Of a stretch of 64,000 bases of DNA, positions 1-12,157 are shown in pieces. The notes below the pieces were generated by a model. It was given only the letters and a program-made list of their open reading frames with translations, did not search any database and had not been told where the DNA came from. Numbering within the stretch: position 1 is the first letter of the stretch; every line of letters begins with the position of its first letter. Source of the DNA: Asterella californica (lineage: Eukaryota; Streptophyta; Marchantiopsida; Marchantiales; Aytoniaceae); assembly GCA_036924285.1 (NCBI GenBank), contig JAYKYS010000002.1:40501501-40565500 (forward strand), read 5' to 3'. The translations under genes and the position numbers were made by a program.

Positions 1-984
1 GCAATGGCAAAATAAAATCCAAGATTCTAACTTGAGACCTCTCTCTATCACGTTCACCTTTCTACCATTGTGATATCAAGAGTTGGTGCGATATCTCTCT
101 CGCACAATAAATCTTGTTCATCTCCCTTGCTCGGATTTACGTGTGTCGTTGGAGAAGTGGCACGAGCCCCAAGCGCATTAGTTTGTATATCTTTACATCA
201 CTGTATGGTTCCAAGAAAGAGACAAACGAAGTATGAGGGAGAAAATAAAGAGAATGGATTGGTTCCGGAAGATGAGATGGACTCAATGATTATTTCTAAA
301 TATTTTCTTTCACTTATGTTAGTGATCTTTTCGTTTATGTTATAGAGAAAAATCTATATGTTAGATAAACATTTTAGAATAAATTTAAATTTAAATTATT
401 CTATTAATATTATTATAATCACAAGCTGCGATGAGTCTGGAGAGAACCCACAAGTACAGAACCTTAGCACGCACTGCCAAAACCATAATACTAGAGGTCT
501 AGTCTCAAATAATCATTAAGTTATATGTGATTTAATTTATATCTTTTTCATCAGAAGCGTTAGGTAATAAATTGATCCTGCCACCTTCTCCATCTGAAGA
601 TGGAAAAGGTGATTATGCAGGTTTGCCTATTTATATTAGGCAATCCGGAGTTTTAGGATACTACTTAATCCTTCCACTGAAAAAGGTTAAATAATAAATT
701 AAATCTCCTTTCTCTATTTTTTGCTTCTAACCTTTTGGTTATATATCGTTAGAAGCGCATTTCAGTTTCCTCTCCTTATGGATTATGTCTCACATCCAGG
801 TAGACCTAATATTTAACATTTATAAATATTTTAATATATTATTTAAACTTAATATTAAAAAATATTTAATATTTAATTATTTTCTGATAACAACAAGGGG
901 ACAAATGTTCTCCAGAAGTTCATGTTGCATGCATATTTAGATTAGATTATCTTTCCTCTAAACTTTGAATCATAGCCTCCTTTT
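1..984. other. AT-rich spacer, no supported gene
   Basis: A 91-codon open frame at 70-345 has no recognisable domain and no family resemblance, so I do not call it a gene. The rest is AT-rich with runs of A and T and no convincing splice or promoter pattern. Confidence 0.5.
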
Positions 985-1440
985 AACTTTTTAAATTTTT
1001 CTTTTAAAAAAGGGTGACGGGACACCCGAAAACTTTATTATGAAAGATCGAAAGAGGAAACAGAAAGGCCCAAGCCGAGGGCAAGCAACCCATAGACCCC
1101 AGCCTCCCCACCCCAAAGTCACTTCGTGGGGAAGCAGGGGAAAGCTACATTGGTACCAGGAACCTTATGAATGGCAGAATAAAAATCAACGGGAAAGAGG
1201 TCACTAAGTCGTTCCTAAGACACCATGTCACCACCGTGAAAGTGAGAAAACCTTGGGTCGGAAAGAACGGACATGCCTCATCCGCTATGGTAGAATCCAA
1301 ATAGTCTTATGTAGCCTATCACAAGCTTGAAGCAAATCGTGTAGGACAAGTCGAAGAAGCGACAGCCGTGGAGCAGTAAGGTTAGTGCGCTGGAGAACGT
1401 GAAGTTGCTATATATCGCGAGAAAGAAAATCTGATAAACT
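985..1440 (-). mobile_element. LINE 3' end fragment
   Basis: Read on the minus strand, this stretch ends in a short hairpin (GGGTG at 1012-1016 pairing with CACCC at 1023-1027) and then an A-rich tail (984-1011). The same terminal arrangement occurs at 9130-9165, immediately 3' of a recognisable LINE reverse transcriptase relic. I infer a 5'-truncated LINE copy holding only 3' untranslated sequence. The upstream limit is approximate because no coding part is present. It could instead be a SINE that borrowed a LINE tail. Confidence 0.5.
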
Positions 1441-4400
1441 GCCCCTTTTCCTTAAGCGGGCCTTTTTAAGTTACTAAGTTAAGTCTATTGGGGAGCGTGA
1501 AGATGGAGAAGGTGGCGTGTTTAATTTATCACCTAATCTTTTTGTTGAGATGAGTAAGGTAATAAACGAATATTTTCTTTAAAGTAAAGACTTTGTTTTA
1601 TTTTTCCGAAGCGCGTCTTTTCACTCTGCATTTATGGGTTGTCTTTGCTCCAGATGCAGCTTTTGGTTATCCTAACATTTAACTTTTATAGAAAATTTCA
1701 AATAAAATTGCAAATTAGAAATTTTTTGTCTAATATATACACGTATTTCCATAATCTAAACAAGAACATCAGAACATACAGTAAAAAAGATAACGATATT
1801 TTTTTAATGATCTTTGACTCCATGTCACCTTACAACCAGTCCATTTGTTGTATTTTGTCCTTCAAACTTCGCTTGTGGTCTGTTTTTGGTCGACCAAAAG
1901 TACATGTCACATGCATTTATTTATCTTTCACATCACGTTAATGTTATAAACAAGGATTTCTCTTTGCAGTGGAATTGCGGGGCTACGCATAATGATTTAT
2001 CCGGATCTATTCTTCTTCTTTTTTCAGTTTCTACAGAAACCGATACGTTCTCATTTTTTCTTTTTTCTTTTTTATCATAATTTCTTTTTTCTATTTTACT
2101 ACAGGACAAAACATTCTCTTTTCAGAATCGATGTATAGCTATACTAATGCACAGCAATAACGGACATGACTGCTTCATTGCCTGCTAATCGTCAACGTGT
2201 GACCGATGATATCGTGACTCATGGCACTTCCATGATCACTCGATCAGGGAAGTGCCGTACGTAAAAACCAGCTGAAAGAAACACAATATCGCAAAGACCA
2301 AGTCATATCAGTAAAACATTTCAGTTCAAGATGAAAGTTTCTGCTGAAAATTTATTATAGATATCTATTTTAGAACGACAAATTTTCAATCGCTCTCTAA
2401 TTAATTTTAAATTTGGAGAAAGAGCTAATTTCATGAAAAGGAATATTTTCTTCTATAATTTTTGGTAAGATTATTTTGAAGATGAAAAGTATTTATTATC
2501 CTATAAATTACGGGCAGCCGGAATGTAAACTACTTTCCGGCTCCGCTCTACAGGAACTGGGAATCATAATGAAATAGTAATAAAAACTGGGACCAACTCC
2601 AGGACATATGAGAGAGCGTGACGTACAGGAGTCGTCATGACATATACATCTTACCCAAGTTTGAACGCCGGCGGTCGATCATAAAGCACGAGAGGTAATT
2701 TCATGGACATCATGCTGATTCCAACCCTGAGTGTGAAAGTAAACATTGGGTCGCAAGAAAGCCGTCGATTGCGTTCCATACGTTCCATGCGAGTTCAGGA
2801 CTCCAAGAGGTCTTCGCTGACGGAGTCTCCGCGGTGGAGTTCGCATTTAAGTTGTTCTTATGCCGCCCTTTTAGTGCTCAGTCAGTACTCCGGACCTCCG
2901 GTCTCTGGTCGCCAAGCTTTTCCAGGTTACCTGTTGACTTCCCGTCCGACTCCTAGGATTTACGGTCCCGGTCGAACTTTAGCCGGTTCCTTCACATATA
3001 TGTAACCAAACTTCTCCGGTTAGATTTCCATCCAAATCAATAGCAGTTGACAAATTCACAAAATTTAACTGTAAGGTCCCACGAACTTACATCGATGTAA
3101 ATGTATTTGATTTGACATAGTTATGGCAGTTTTGAAAGAGTAAAGAGTGATGCAACTGCATGACATAAGTGTGTATAAACACTTCAAACTAAATTTTGGA
3201 CAATATGTCGTGTTGATTGAGGTAAATCACTGTTTCGTGAGACTTGGTCAGTTGGTTGATCTTGAGTTCAAAACATATCTAGACAAAGCAGTTACGCTAT
3301 GATGATAACATGTCACAGGAAGCTTGAGAAAGAAAATTATATATACTATATTTAATTCTATAACAGTAAGAGAACAAAACGGTAGGCAGTACAACCCAGT
3401 GTCAAGCAGAAAATCTCCAAAGATACTCCTCTAATCCATCTCACGAGAGAGTTAATCCATTTGCTCAATTTTTCCCTGGTTACCGCGCTTGTTTGCTTCC
3501 CGATTTACGTTTGCCACAACATTTTGGATACATATTTATCCACCGTACTCTCTAGCCAATTCATATATTTATTTGAATTTTATATAATCATAACGCATTT
3601 TTCTGATATTAACTTTCACATCTTGCACATTAAGTACTCCATTTTTGCTAAACACGCTCACTTGCTTTAAGGCGTGTTGGCTAAAATGGGCATGTACAAA
3701 CGGAGGTTCACTTCTCTTACACTAGAGAATTTACATATTTGTTGTCCGCCTTTATTCGAGTTTCAGCTTAGATATTACATGATCATTTCAGGCTGGGCTA
3801 GAAGTGGGATTCTCCGTGCTTGGGATGCTGCATTCACCGACTGGTGGAGAAAGTTCCCGACAAAATATAAAATAAATGAATATATATATATATTTAAAAA
3901 AATTCAATTAAAAACTTATTTAGATAAAGTTTGAATACATATATTTATTATAATATAATAAATGTATAGTATAATATAGCATATATATATATAAGCTGAA
4001 GCTTTTCGAAAGAACTGTGAAGGACATCTGTTTTCTACGGAATCAGAAGAAACCTGTGAACCTCGGACTCAACATCATTCTTACTGTGATATGGATATTA
4101 TAGAGGAAGGTATGTGACCATTTGAGTCTAGTGATGAGAGCTACGAGTAAATGGTAGAGTAATTTTAATGACGAGTACCCTCTTTTTCTTTAAACGCCCA
4201 CGAAATAAGTGAAGTAATAAAAAAAGAACTTTGAACAAGACTTAGGGAGTTTTCAACAGAAATCTACTTCATCTCACCTCGAAAAAGTTCTGCACGTTTA
4301 CTTCCATATAGAGACACCGTACAAGAGAAGTAAAAGATCGCACGAGTTGATATTCTGTTTTTATAAACATTTTAAATTGATTTTTTTTGCAAGATACCTG

Positions 4401-4812
4401 ATCTACTGTTGATATGTGCGTCTCAGTTTCATGGTATTTTTATTTGTTGAATTGCAATTCAAAGTTGCAGTCAAGTAAGACAATTTCAATAGAGGCGAGG
4501 TAAAGTCCGAAGAACGTACTGGAAGTGTAATTAAGTAAATTATGGTTTTACAGACATTTACTTGATCGCAACCCTTATACATCTTTTGGACTTGACCTAT
4601 CTCTCTTAACTTTGTGTTATTTGGTCTCATTTTTGACTGGTTACAACAGGTTCAATTGGTCAAAATGCTACATCATCAGAATGCAAAAAGTGCATGTTAG
4701 CTGTCAATCATGTATTGACACGAACAATTTAACTAAAATATTTTTACAGTAGATTATTAACTCATATTATTTCTTATTTTATCTTAATGTAAATTTTTTA
4801 CATAACGGTGAA
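1441..4812. other. Gene-free spacer
   Basis: Short open frames (1639-1941, 1814-2080, 2703-3005, 3461-3670, 3674-3934) have no repeat, domain or codon signal that I recognise. The stretch around 2520-3010 is richer in G+C than its surroundings, but I cannot assign it. Confidence 0.45.
3870..3990. repeat. TA-rich low-complexity tract
   Basis: Runs of alternating TA (near 3879-3891 and 3980-3993) and A/T homopolymers dominate. It is a simple-sequence tract with no coding content. Confidence 0.7.
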
Positions 4813-4987
4813 CCTGCTAAACCTGCTATTACCAGTCAGAGTTCGATCAAGTAAAACAAAGTTAAGGGTGAGACTCAGACCTTGATTTTTATTGATTTTA
4901 CCTGCTAAACCTGCTATTATCAGTCAGAGTTCGATCAAGTAAAACAAAGTTAAGGGTGAGACTCAGACCTTGATTTTATTGATTTTA
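4813..4987 (+). repeat. 88-bp tandem duplication
   Basis: Two nearly identical units start at 4813 and 4901, each beginning CCTGCTAAACCTGCTATTA. They differ by only a few bases, so the duplication is recent compared with the surrounding decay. A weaker third copy with rearranged order lies at about 5143-5250. No coding role is visible. Confidence 0.9.
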
Positions 4988-7196
4988 CGGTAATCAATTT
5001 AAAAGCGTTTAGAATGAACTCACCTAAAATCTATCAACTACGACCAGAGATGGTATGTAAATTTTTACATTTTTTAGTCTATTATCTCCAAAGTAATAAT
5101 GATTAATAGTATATGTCATGTATCAAGATTCAGTAATAACTTGTTGAACCTGCTATTGCCAGTGAAGGGTGTGATCGAGTAATTTAAAGTTAAGAGGGAT
5201 AGATTCAAGTCCTATAAACATATTACGAGTGAGGTCAAGTAAATTTCTGGAAATGCAATGCGAGTGTTTCACTCACTTGTGGATATGCGAAAGGTTTTGT
5301 AGATAAATTTTTACAACAAAAGTATTAGTTTTTGGCCATAGAGTTGATTTATATAGAATTTTTACTCCAGCTAAATATATACTTATAACAGTCCATTATC
5401 ATAAAAATATTTTAATTTTAATTTATAATGTCATTATGTACTTTGGTATAATTCTACCAAAGTGGTGGGTTACGTATGTTGACGTAACTGCGGGAACGTA
5501 ATTTACAGTTTTCGGTTTGCGTCATGCATCCACATGTGTGACAGATGTTTGCGATCTCACAGCCGGTTTGGGTGTGCAGCTCAACTGCAGGTGCCACTCA
5601 CCAGCCACAGCAGATTTCTGCCAAGTGTATTCACCCGTAAAATTATAGTTAAAAGATAAGATAAAATGCGTAATCGAACACGTCCCCTGCTTACGGCTGA
5701 GTGTGGTGGCATCGGGGTCAGCTGACTGAGTCAAAAGTCCTGGGCCGTCCATGAGACCGGAAAATTTATCCCCCATAATAGGCTTGCTACACTGCACCTC
5801 GGGACGCTACACAAGAACGCGTATAAGAGAAACTGACACGTGTGGGCATAGGGAGATACCGTACACGTGGCTGACGACCTGCATCTGGTTAACTCTCAAA
5901 AGGACTGACGCACAAGAAAGCATTTGTTGACTCTCTACGCAATTATGGCTCAAATCCGAACTGTTTCGCATGATAAAGCAAAAGTTTCAAATTTCTCAAA
6001 TTCTCGACAGAAATCAAATTCATAGTCACATGCAAGGCGGCTTGCATGAAGCTTGAATCTATGAACAACGAAGAGACAAAGAGCCAGCGGATTTGCTTCG
6101 CGCGCGAGTCACAGCGCTAAGAGAAAAGTCAGCCCACGCGGATCATCAAAGAGAAAACTTGAAGCGGGATTTGTTTATGAACATCATGTACATATTCCGT
6201 GCTCTCATTCAAGCTTTGGGTGGACATACAACAGATGTGAATGGGCACCTCAAGTATCTATTACAGTAACTGAGAATGAATGGAGAGGTGCCCATACGTT
6301 CTACTGTACACACACCCAACGTTCCTGTGTGTTGTCAGACATCAAAGATTGTCGCATGTACTTCGTTTCCATTGATTCGAACAAGGGAACGTACACTCAA
6401 ATCTAGACAAACTTTCCATCTCACTATACTATAATATACAGTATTTACATCGAGCAGAAAGCCTGATGAATGTTGGAGATCTAGGGAACCTCTGCTGGTT
6501 TGATCATGAGATCATGGTCTTCGATTCCTCGTTCAGTCGTCTCAAGACTTCTCCCTTGTCCCCCGCCATGGGCTGAGCACCCCAAGCTTCGCTCATGAAC
6601 AATGAACGATTCTATCCCATCTACTCTAAGATGACAGGAACTCGAAGGAATGTTCTAGACCTGCTGCTCGTCCAGTTCGCGAGAAATTCACCTTTTCAAT
6701 GCTCCTCGATCGATCCCCAACTGGAACATGGACTCAGGTTTAATTTCTAGATCCTACTTAGATATGTTTTCCGGAACCCAACGAAACTGACACAAGGGTT
6801 TCGTGACACTAAATAGTAATATCGATCGAAAATTGATAAGGCTCTGCTAACTTCGTTGCCCACCGGAGCACAAACCTCAGAACCCGCCAGCCTATTACAT
6901 GCCTATTACATGCATCGCTCGCTAGTCGCTCTTGATCGGAGATCGATCAAAGAACATGTTTTCCTCGACAGCTGTCAAACTACTCGATCTTAAAGCGGGG
7001 CCCGACTGTGGACCAGCTTCTGGAGCATTATATTGCACAGAAGATCATGTGACGGCGGGAAGTTAAGCTGCTCAAAATGTAAGCCAGGAGCCGAGGTTAA
7101 TTCGACGTTGATGTCTCAGCGCTGCTTAGATCTGAAGCAAAGATCTGATAAAGATCAAAACAAGGTGGAAAGACTCTGAATGGGTGAACACGAATT
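4988..7196. other. Spacer downstream of the repeat-protein gene
   Basis: No supported gene. A 91-codon minus-strand frame at 5522-5797 has no recognisable features. The part from about 5800 to 7196 has more mixed base composition than the AT-rich left end and would include the 3' untranslated region of the minus-strand gene at 7197-8450. I could not identify a clear AATAAA signal close to that stop codon. Confidence 0.4.
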
Positions 7197-8450
7197 CTAC
7201 GAATAGACAGATATGCGACGAACGGAGTTCGCAAATTGCTGTGCCATGTAGTCAAAGCTGTCCCAAATAGTATCGGAGCAGCCTACCTTCTGACTGGTGT
7301 CCACAGACGACTCTGAGTCAGTGTGTTCAGTGGCCTTGTGCTCATGATCAGCCGGTGGCGATCTCTGCCTCGTGAAATCTTTGAGTTCGACCTGATCTGA
7401 GTCTGTAGCTGAACCCGCCGGGGGAGACGTATTCCGCTCATTTTCAACCACCAGGTGATTGAGATCGCTGGGAGCGCTGTCTAAGTTCTGAAATCGCTCA
7501 GCGCTCGGCTTACTAGCCAAGTCCATAAGGATCTCTCGATTCTTTAGTCCTCCTTTTCTGTCGACTGTCACATGCTCGCTCTCGATATCAACTTCAGCGG
7601 GTGACCTGCTGGTCTTCTTCGCCTCCTCTAGATCTCCTTGCTCTTTCACACGATGAGATGTGAAGCTTGGAGGAGATCGCTTTTTCTTCTCCACAACCAA
7701 ATGATTACCTCCGCTGGGAACGCTTACTAAGCTCTCAAATTTAAAGCTCGGAGGACCTCCATTCTTCTTCTCTACTACAGTCGGATAGTTGGTAGTGCTT
7801 GGACCGCTGACTGCAGGACCCTTCCCCAGGTCGGTAAGAGTCTGGCTCGCCGAAGTGAAGCTTGGAGGAGATCGGTTTCTCTTCTCCACGACTAAATGGT
7901 CACCTCCGCTAGGAACGCTTTTTAAGCTCTCAAAGTTAAAGCTCGGAGGAGCTCGATTCTTCTTCTCCACAGTCAGACGATGATCACCTCCACTGGGAAC
8001 GCTGTTCGTACTGGCTAGGTTGGTGAGAAGCTCGTTCTCTGTACTAGTATGGACAGGGGGAACTCGGTTCTTCGTGTCATGCTGCTGAACAACCAGGTTA
8101 TCTCCATTGGTCAGAAAGGATGCAGGATGATTTTCCACCACTAAATGGTCTCCGCCGCTGGGAGCTTGGATCGAAGCAAGTTCGTTCAGCAGCTCCTTGT
8201 CGGACACCTGTCGATACTCCTTAGCCTTCTGCACATTGGGATAGTTTACATCCCCTAGCAACTGATCTGAACCGGTAAGCAAAGACCTCGAAACGAATAA
8301 TGCTGCCGCGGAGGAAAGCAAAGAATCACTGACAGCTTCTTTTCCTTCACAAAGTCCTTTGGCCGCACGAAGCTGATCCTCAGGCAAAAGTCGAGCCTCA
8401 CTACCCGGAGCCCTAATGAGTAGCAACAGAAGGGCAAACCACAGCATCAT
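7197..8450 (-). CDS. Secreted repeat protein, putative multi-peptide precursor
   Basis: A single uninterrupted frame of 417 residues, with two adjacent ATGs at its start. Residues 1-19 form a typical signal peptide: a leucine-rich hydrophobic core, then a small-residue site before Arg20. The body repeats a core, PSGG(D/N)HLVVE, clearly at residues 97-106, 180-189 and 245-254, with degenerate versions near 115, 152, 214 and 327. Three strong units are followed by basic runs (KKNR 163-166, KRNR 190-193, KKKR 255-258) and then a PPSF box (168-171, 195-198, 260-263). A second short motif, ELLxxLAS or similar, recurs at 86, 140 and 306. Only two other Cys (34, 391) occur after the signal, and there is no membrane segment. 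This resembles a secretory precursor cut at basic sites into several related peptides; cell-to-cell signalling is inferred, not shown. A structural wall-type repeat protein is the main alternative. It is flanked by LINE debris. Confidence 0.72.
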   Translation of the reverse strand: MMLWFALLLLLIRAPGSEARLLPEDQLRAAKGLCEGKEAVSDSLLSSAAALFVSRSLLTGSDQLLGDVNYPNVQKAKEYRQVSDKELLNELASIQAPSGGDHLVVENHPASFLTNGDNLVVQQHDTKNRVPPVHTSTENELLTNLASTNSVPSGGDHRLTVEKKNRAPPSFNFESLKSVPSGGDHLVVEKRNRSPPSFTSASQTLTDLGKGPAVSGPSTTNYPTVVEKKNGGPPSFKFESLVSVPSGGNHLVVEKKKRSPPSFTSHRVKEQGDLEEAKKTSRSPAEVDIESEHVTVDRKGGLKNREILMDLASKPSAERFQNLDSAPSDLNHLVVENERNTSPPAGSATDSDQVELKDFTRQRSPPADHEHKATEHTDSESSVDTSQKVGCSDTIWDSFDYMAQQFANSVRRISVYS

Positions 8451-9116
8451 CTTGAGAGTCGCCGTTCTGCTTCTCCAAATTCAACCTGTCTAGATCGGTC
8501 TAATCAACTGGGAACACTAGCTCGATGGAAAATTCAATTTCTTTTACAAATCTTATCAACAGTTGATTCTGATTCACTACTATAACTGAAGAAGATACGT
8601 CAAGTCGGCGGAAAGCTTATCATTCTTAGTAAGATCCAGACAGCAGCTGCTCGAGGAGTGTAGTGCTGCCTCCTGATACAGGTCAGGATTCAGGAATCGA
8701 GATTGAGAAGGAGTGTGCTCCCTGGGCTATTTGTACCGACTGATCCACCACTCGGACTGGCTTGGTCAACGTTGGACGCGGCCAAGGCTGGAATCCACGA
8801 TCCCTATAGGGATAGATACAGCGACCGACATTGCCGGTCCGACACGAAGACACGGCAGCGCGCACGCAGGGAAGCGCAGTCGCTGACTTCCACAAACGAA
8901 GGTAGACTGGAAGACGTTGGAGCGCCGTACAAAGCAGCTGAAACAAACGGATATGGCCTCTCCGCGTCCAGTTTCTCCCTTGTCGGAAACAATACTCTGA
9001 CAGTCATGAATTTCCGGTAACCCGCTGTTTTCGGTGCTTTTGCTACAAGTGTCGCCCTGTTCATATAGATCTTTTCAGCTGCATGAGGATTGTTGGGTGT
9101 TCACGTCGCCACACTT
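8451..9116. promoter_or_regulatory. Presumed upstream region of the repeat-protein gene
   Basis: This segment lies 5' of the minus-strand gene. About 8700-9020 is unusually rich in G+C and CpG for this window, which fits a promoter or 5' untranslated area. Overlapping open frames on both strands (8683-8946, 8703-9020, 8804-9064) are a consequence of that composition and show no domain. No convincing TATA element was found, so the promoter call is inference from position and composition. Confidence 0.3.
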
Positions 9117-12045
9117 GGTTTTTCTTTTTCTCTTTCCTTTCCAAAGGGTTGCAACACACCCGAGAACCCCCTCCCCATATAAAAGAGAACACGCGACACG
9201 CAATGAATATCCAACCGATGGAAAGACCCCATCAAGCAGTACAAGGGAAAGAAAGACTCAAAGGGCCAAGCAACCATCGCCCTGAAGAAGAAGAACACCG
9301 GGACTAAGCGCCGTTATCAATAGCTCTAAGATCATCAATCGTCTCTAAGATATCACACACGGATAAGTCAAAACTCCTGTATACAACAAGTGCACATGAA
9401 GTAGCATCGTCAATTGCTCTCTTGTGGACCACGCCTGCTAAAGCTCTTTGTCGAGCAATGAAAACTCGCTATCTAAAGAACGTAATGCGAAAAAAAGGAA
9501 AGTGGTACCCTTGAGAGAAAAACATCGAACTTCGAAGCTGTCGATCTCTATATCTCCAAGGCTAGGAGATGAAGCAATGTATCACATGCATACCCTTATA
9601 CTTGGTTATCTTCGCTGCTGCCATCATGCCTGCCATCCATCTTGGGGTGGATAATCACATGTGCCGCCACTGAGTTCCGTGTCGGATCGATGACAACCAC
9701 ATCTGCCACTGAGATCTGATCCTTCCTCATCAGATACATGTCAACTCTCACTGATCCTCATGTCTGAAGGACATACCATCGCTCTCTTCATGTCGTGCAA
9801 CCGCTCTCCCGTGCTAAGATAAATACGACGTCTCTTATGACATCGTGGATAGCTATCTGCTCTCCATCATGAGGACAACAAGTAAGATGTCGACCAGAGG
9901 TGTCGAGCGAGTCACCACACTCGCAGATGGACAATGCCGAAGCAACAGACTGAACCAAGCTTAGACGGAATCTCATCACTGTAGAAAAGATAGTCGGTGC
10001 GAGTCAGAACGCTCTAATGCAAGATCGAGCTATGAGTCAAGAGCCTGCGTCTTTGTCCGAACAAGAGCGGAGTCGAGCTCTAGTATCCAATGAGGTGGAA
10101 AGATCAACTAAGAGCGCATGAAGAACCTGCTGGAAGTGGTGTCTCGTTAGAGAGGACTGTAGTCCGTGAGGTCCATCGGTAGCTAAGATATCGAATCGAG
10201 GATGTGCCTCACGTGCCTCAAGAGTCAAACTATCTCTTGTCTCACGGAGACACATCAGTAGTAGATAAGAATCATCCTCCACCTCTATCACATAGCTCTC
10301 CAGAATAGATCTATATCGCACAAGGAAATGATAATAAAGTCAAGGTGTTGAGAGGGCCCAACTATCCAAAAAGGCTGCCGGAGCAATCTCCTCCATGGAT
10401 AATAAGCCCAACCCGGCACATGATATCGACAAAAATGTCTGCTTACGTGCGAGAGATCCTGCCACACAGTCAAAGGTCCCCGGTCTTGCGATGTCATCAA
10501 AAATCTTCATGATCCTCCTACCAAACTCTCTAAAGTGCGAGATGAAGATAAGAGATGGAGGTGCTGTGCGAAGTAAGTAACTAGGATGACGTGCAATGGA
10601 AGAAGAAATGATACCAAAGACAACATGTGGGTCCTCTAACAAAAAGAGATCTTTGATATGCAAAACGTCCTCCGCCAGAGCAACATCTAAGAACCGGGAG
10701 ACGAAATCCTCTATACTCACTAATACTTTGAGGATACGTAAACCATCTCTAGGTGTAACAAATCCCTTTGGGAGCTGGAGGTCTGACAGTATACCTATGA
10801 GAGATCAAGTCTTACACTTTGACACCTTCACTCTCAGTCCTACTATGGTCAATTGAGAGATGAGATGATCAAAGACACCAAAGACTTGATCCGCTAGACC
10901 TACTATATGCGTGTCATCAGCTAGGGATGGAAAAATACAACCTGGAGAAGCCAAAGCGGTGGCCAAGAGAGCTCTATAGCGAGCTAAGACTAAGAGGGGT
11001 CCATCCAAAAGATCTCCTTGATGAGTATCTACAACGGAGCTGATGACTATAACTCTCTCTATCGAAGAACCGTACTAGTAATAAAAAGAGGAGGAAGAAC
11101 CATAGAACGATTGCACGAAAAGGACGAGACTCGTCAGAGATCCACCACCATCCATGAGCTCCCTAAAGATGGAAGCATGAGAAACGCTATTAAAAGTATT
11201 TTCATATCTACTTGTAGGACAACCCAATCGGGATGATGTCCAGGAGAGCCTTAATGTCGAAGGACACAAACTCACAACCTCCAGGCTTTGCAACTCCAAA
11301 CTGATGTGGACAGAAGTGGTCCTGAAAAATATCTTGAAGCTGAAGAATAATGATATGACTAATAAGTCGTAAGAGAATCTCGCCGATGGCTATCAGTCGA
11401 ATCTTTTCATCATCTTCATCATGACCAAAAGTCTAGCTGCTCGTAGTACATGAGCTTAGAATGAGGAATATGTCTTTGAGCTATTGTTGCTGCTACTTGA
11501 GAAAGCTCTATGAAATCACCGGAGGGGTCGTTTGTATGAGAACAGTCTCGTATGTGCTTGTAGATCATCCCAGACAGACCTCCAGAAGATAGACGTGGAG
11601 CTGTACACAAGGCTTGGGCAAACAAAGATCTATCGAGACATAATGGCTTCTCAGGCTGATAGTCTTGAACCTCAAGTGGAGATCACCCGGTGAGAGATGA
11701 AAGAAAATGTAACAAAGCGATCATCTCTTCAGTAAGACATGCTACTGACAAAATATGCAATGCTCTAGCAGCTCTACTATACTCTCCAACTTGATCAAAC
11801 ATCCTACAACTTCATATGCAGACAGAAGATGAGACATCACGTATAGAGTATAGACTCACTCTTACCTCGTATCACACGTACCGATTCCTCCTGTAAAGTC
11901 GTCCAATCACCCGCATGGAATCTACGAAGACGAGCTGTCATCTCCTAATGTCTCCCTTTGCCACCTCGAGTATAACCAATGCACCAACGAGGTAGTAGGA
12001 GGAACAATAACCACGCCATCTCGTCAGTGGTGTTTCGTGTCAACA
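9117..12045 (-). pseudogene. Degenerate LINE with reverse transcriptase
   Basis: Reading from right to left, fragments in shifting frames follow the order of one non-LTR reverse transcriptase. They are an N-terminal LLLLPRW-like stretch near 12000, a GDWTTLQ patch near 11930, GGLSGMIYKHIRDC near 11550 (RT motif A side), NTFNSVSHASIFRELMDGG near 11190, and ADDTHIVGLADQ near 10910 (the catalytic xxDD box). A C-terminal CxCG-x(8)-H-x3-C cluster follows at about 9890. The 3' end carries a hairpin and an A-rich tail at 9120-9165. Many stops and frameshifts are present, so it is dead. The family is one I associate with LINE-like RTs of non-seed plants, which is inference. The gypsy LTR at 12119 abuts its 5' side. 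Confidence 0.8.
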
Positions 12046-12067
12046 TGTCGGGAGGTAGATAAAATGT

Positions 12068-12157
12068 CTATCTCGTCTCGTCATGGAGAGCACGAGATAG
12101 CGGATGGAACAAACACGGTGTCGTGATGTGAATCATTTCTCATAGTAAATGATTCAC
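12068..12157. repeat. Two short inverted repeats at the LINE/LTR junction
   Basis: CTATCTCGT at 12068-12076 pairs with 12092-12100. GTGAATCATTT at 12128-12138 pairs with 12147-12157. The second hairpin lies just inside the LTR start and is perfect over 11 bp. Neither has a known role here. Confidence 0.7.

Noticed and set aside
70..345. 91-codon frame with a nearby TGATATCAAGAG motif resembling a retroelement primer site
   Set aside because: The match is weak and no LTR or gag sequence accompanies it.
8683..9064. Overlapping 80-105-codon frames on both strands near the repeat-protein gene
   Set aside because: They lie in CpG-rich presumed promoter sequence and are open on both strands, typical of composition and not coding.
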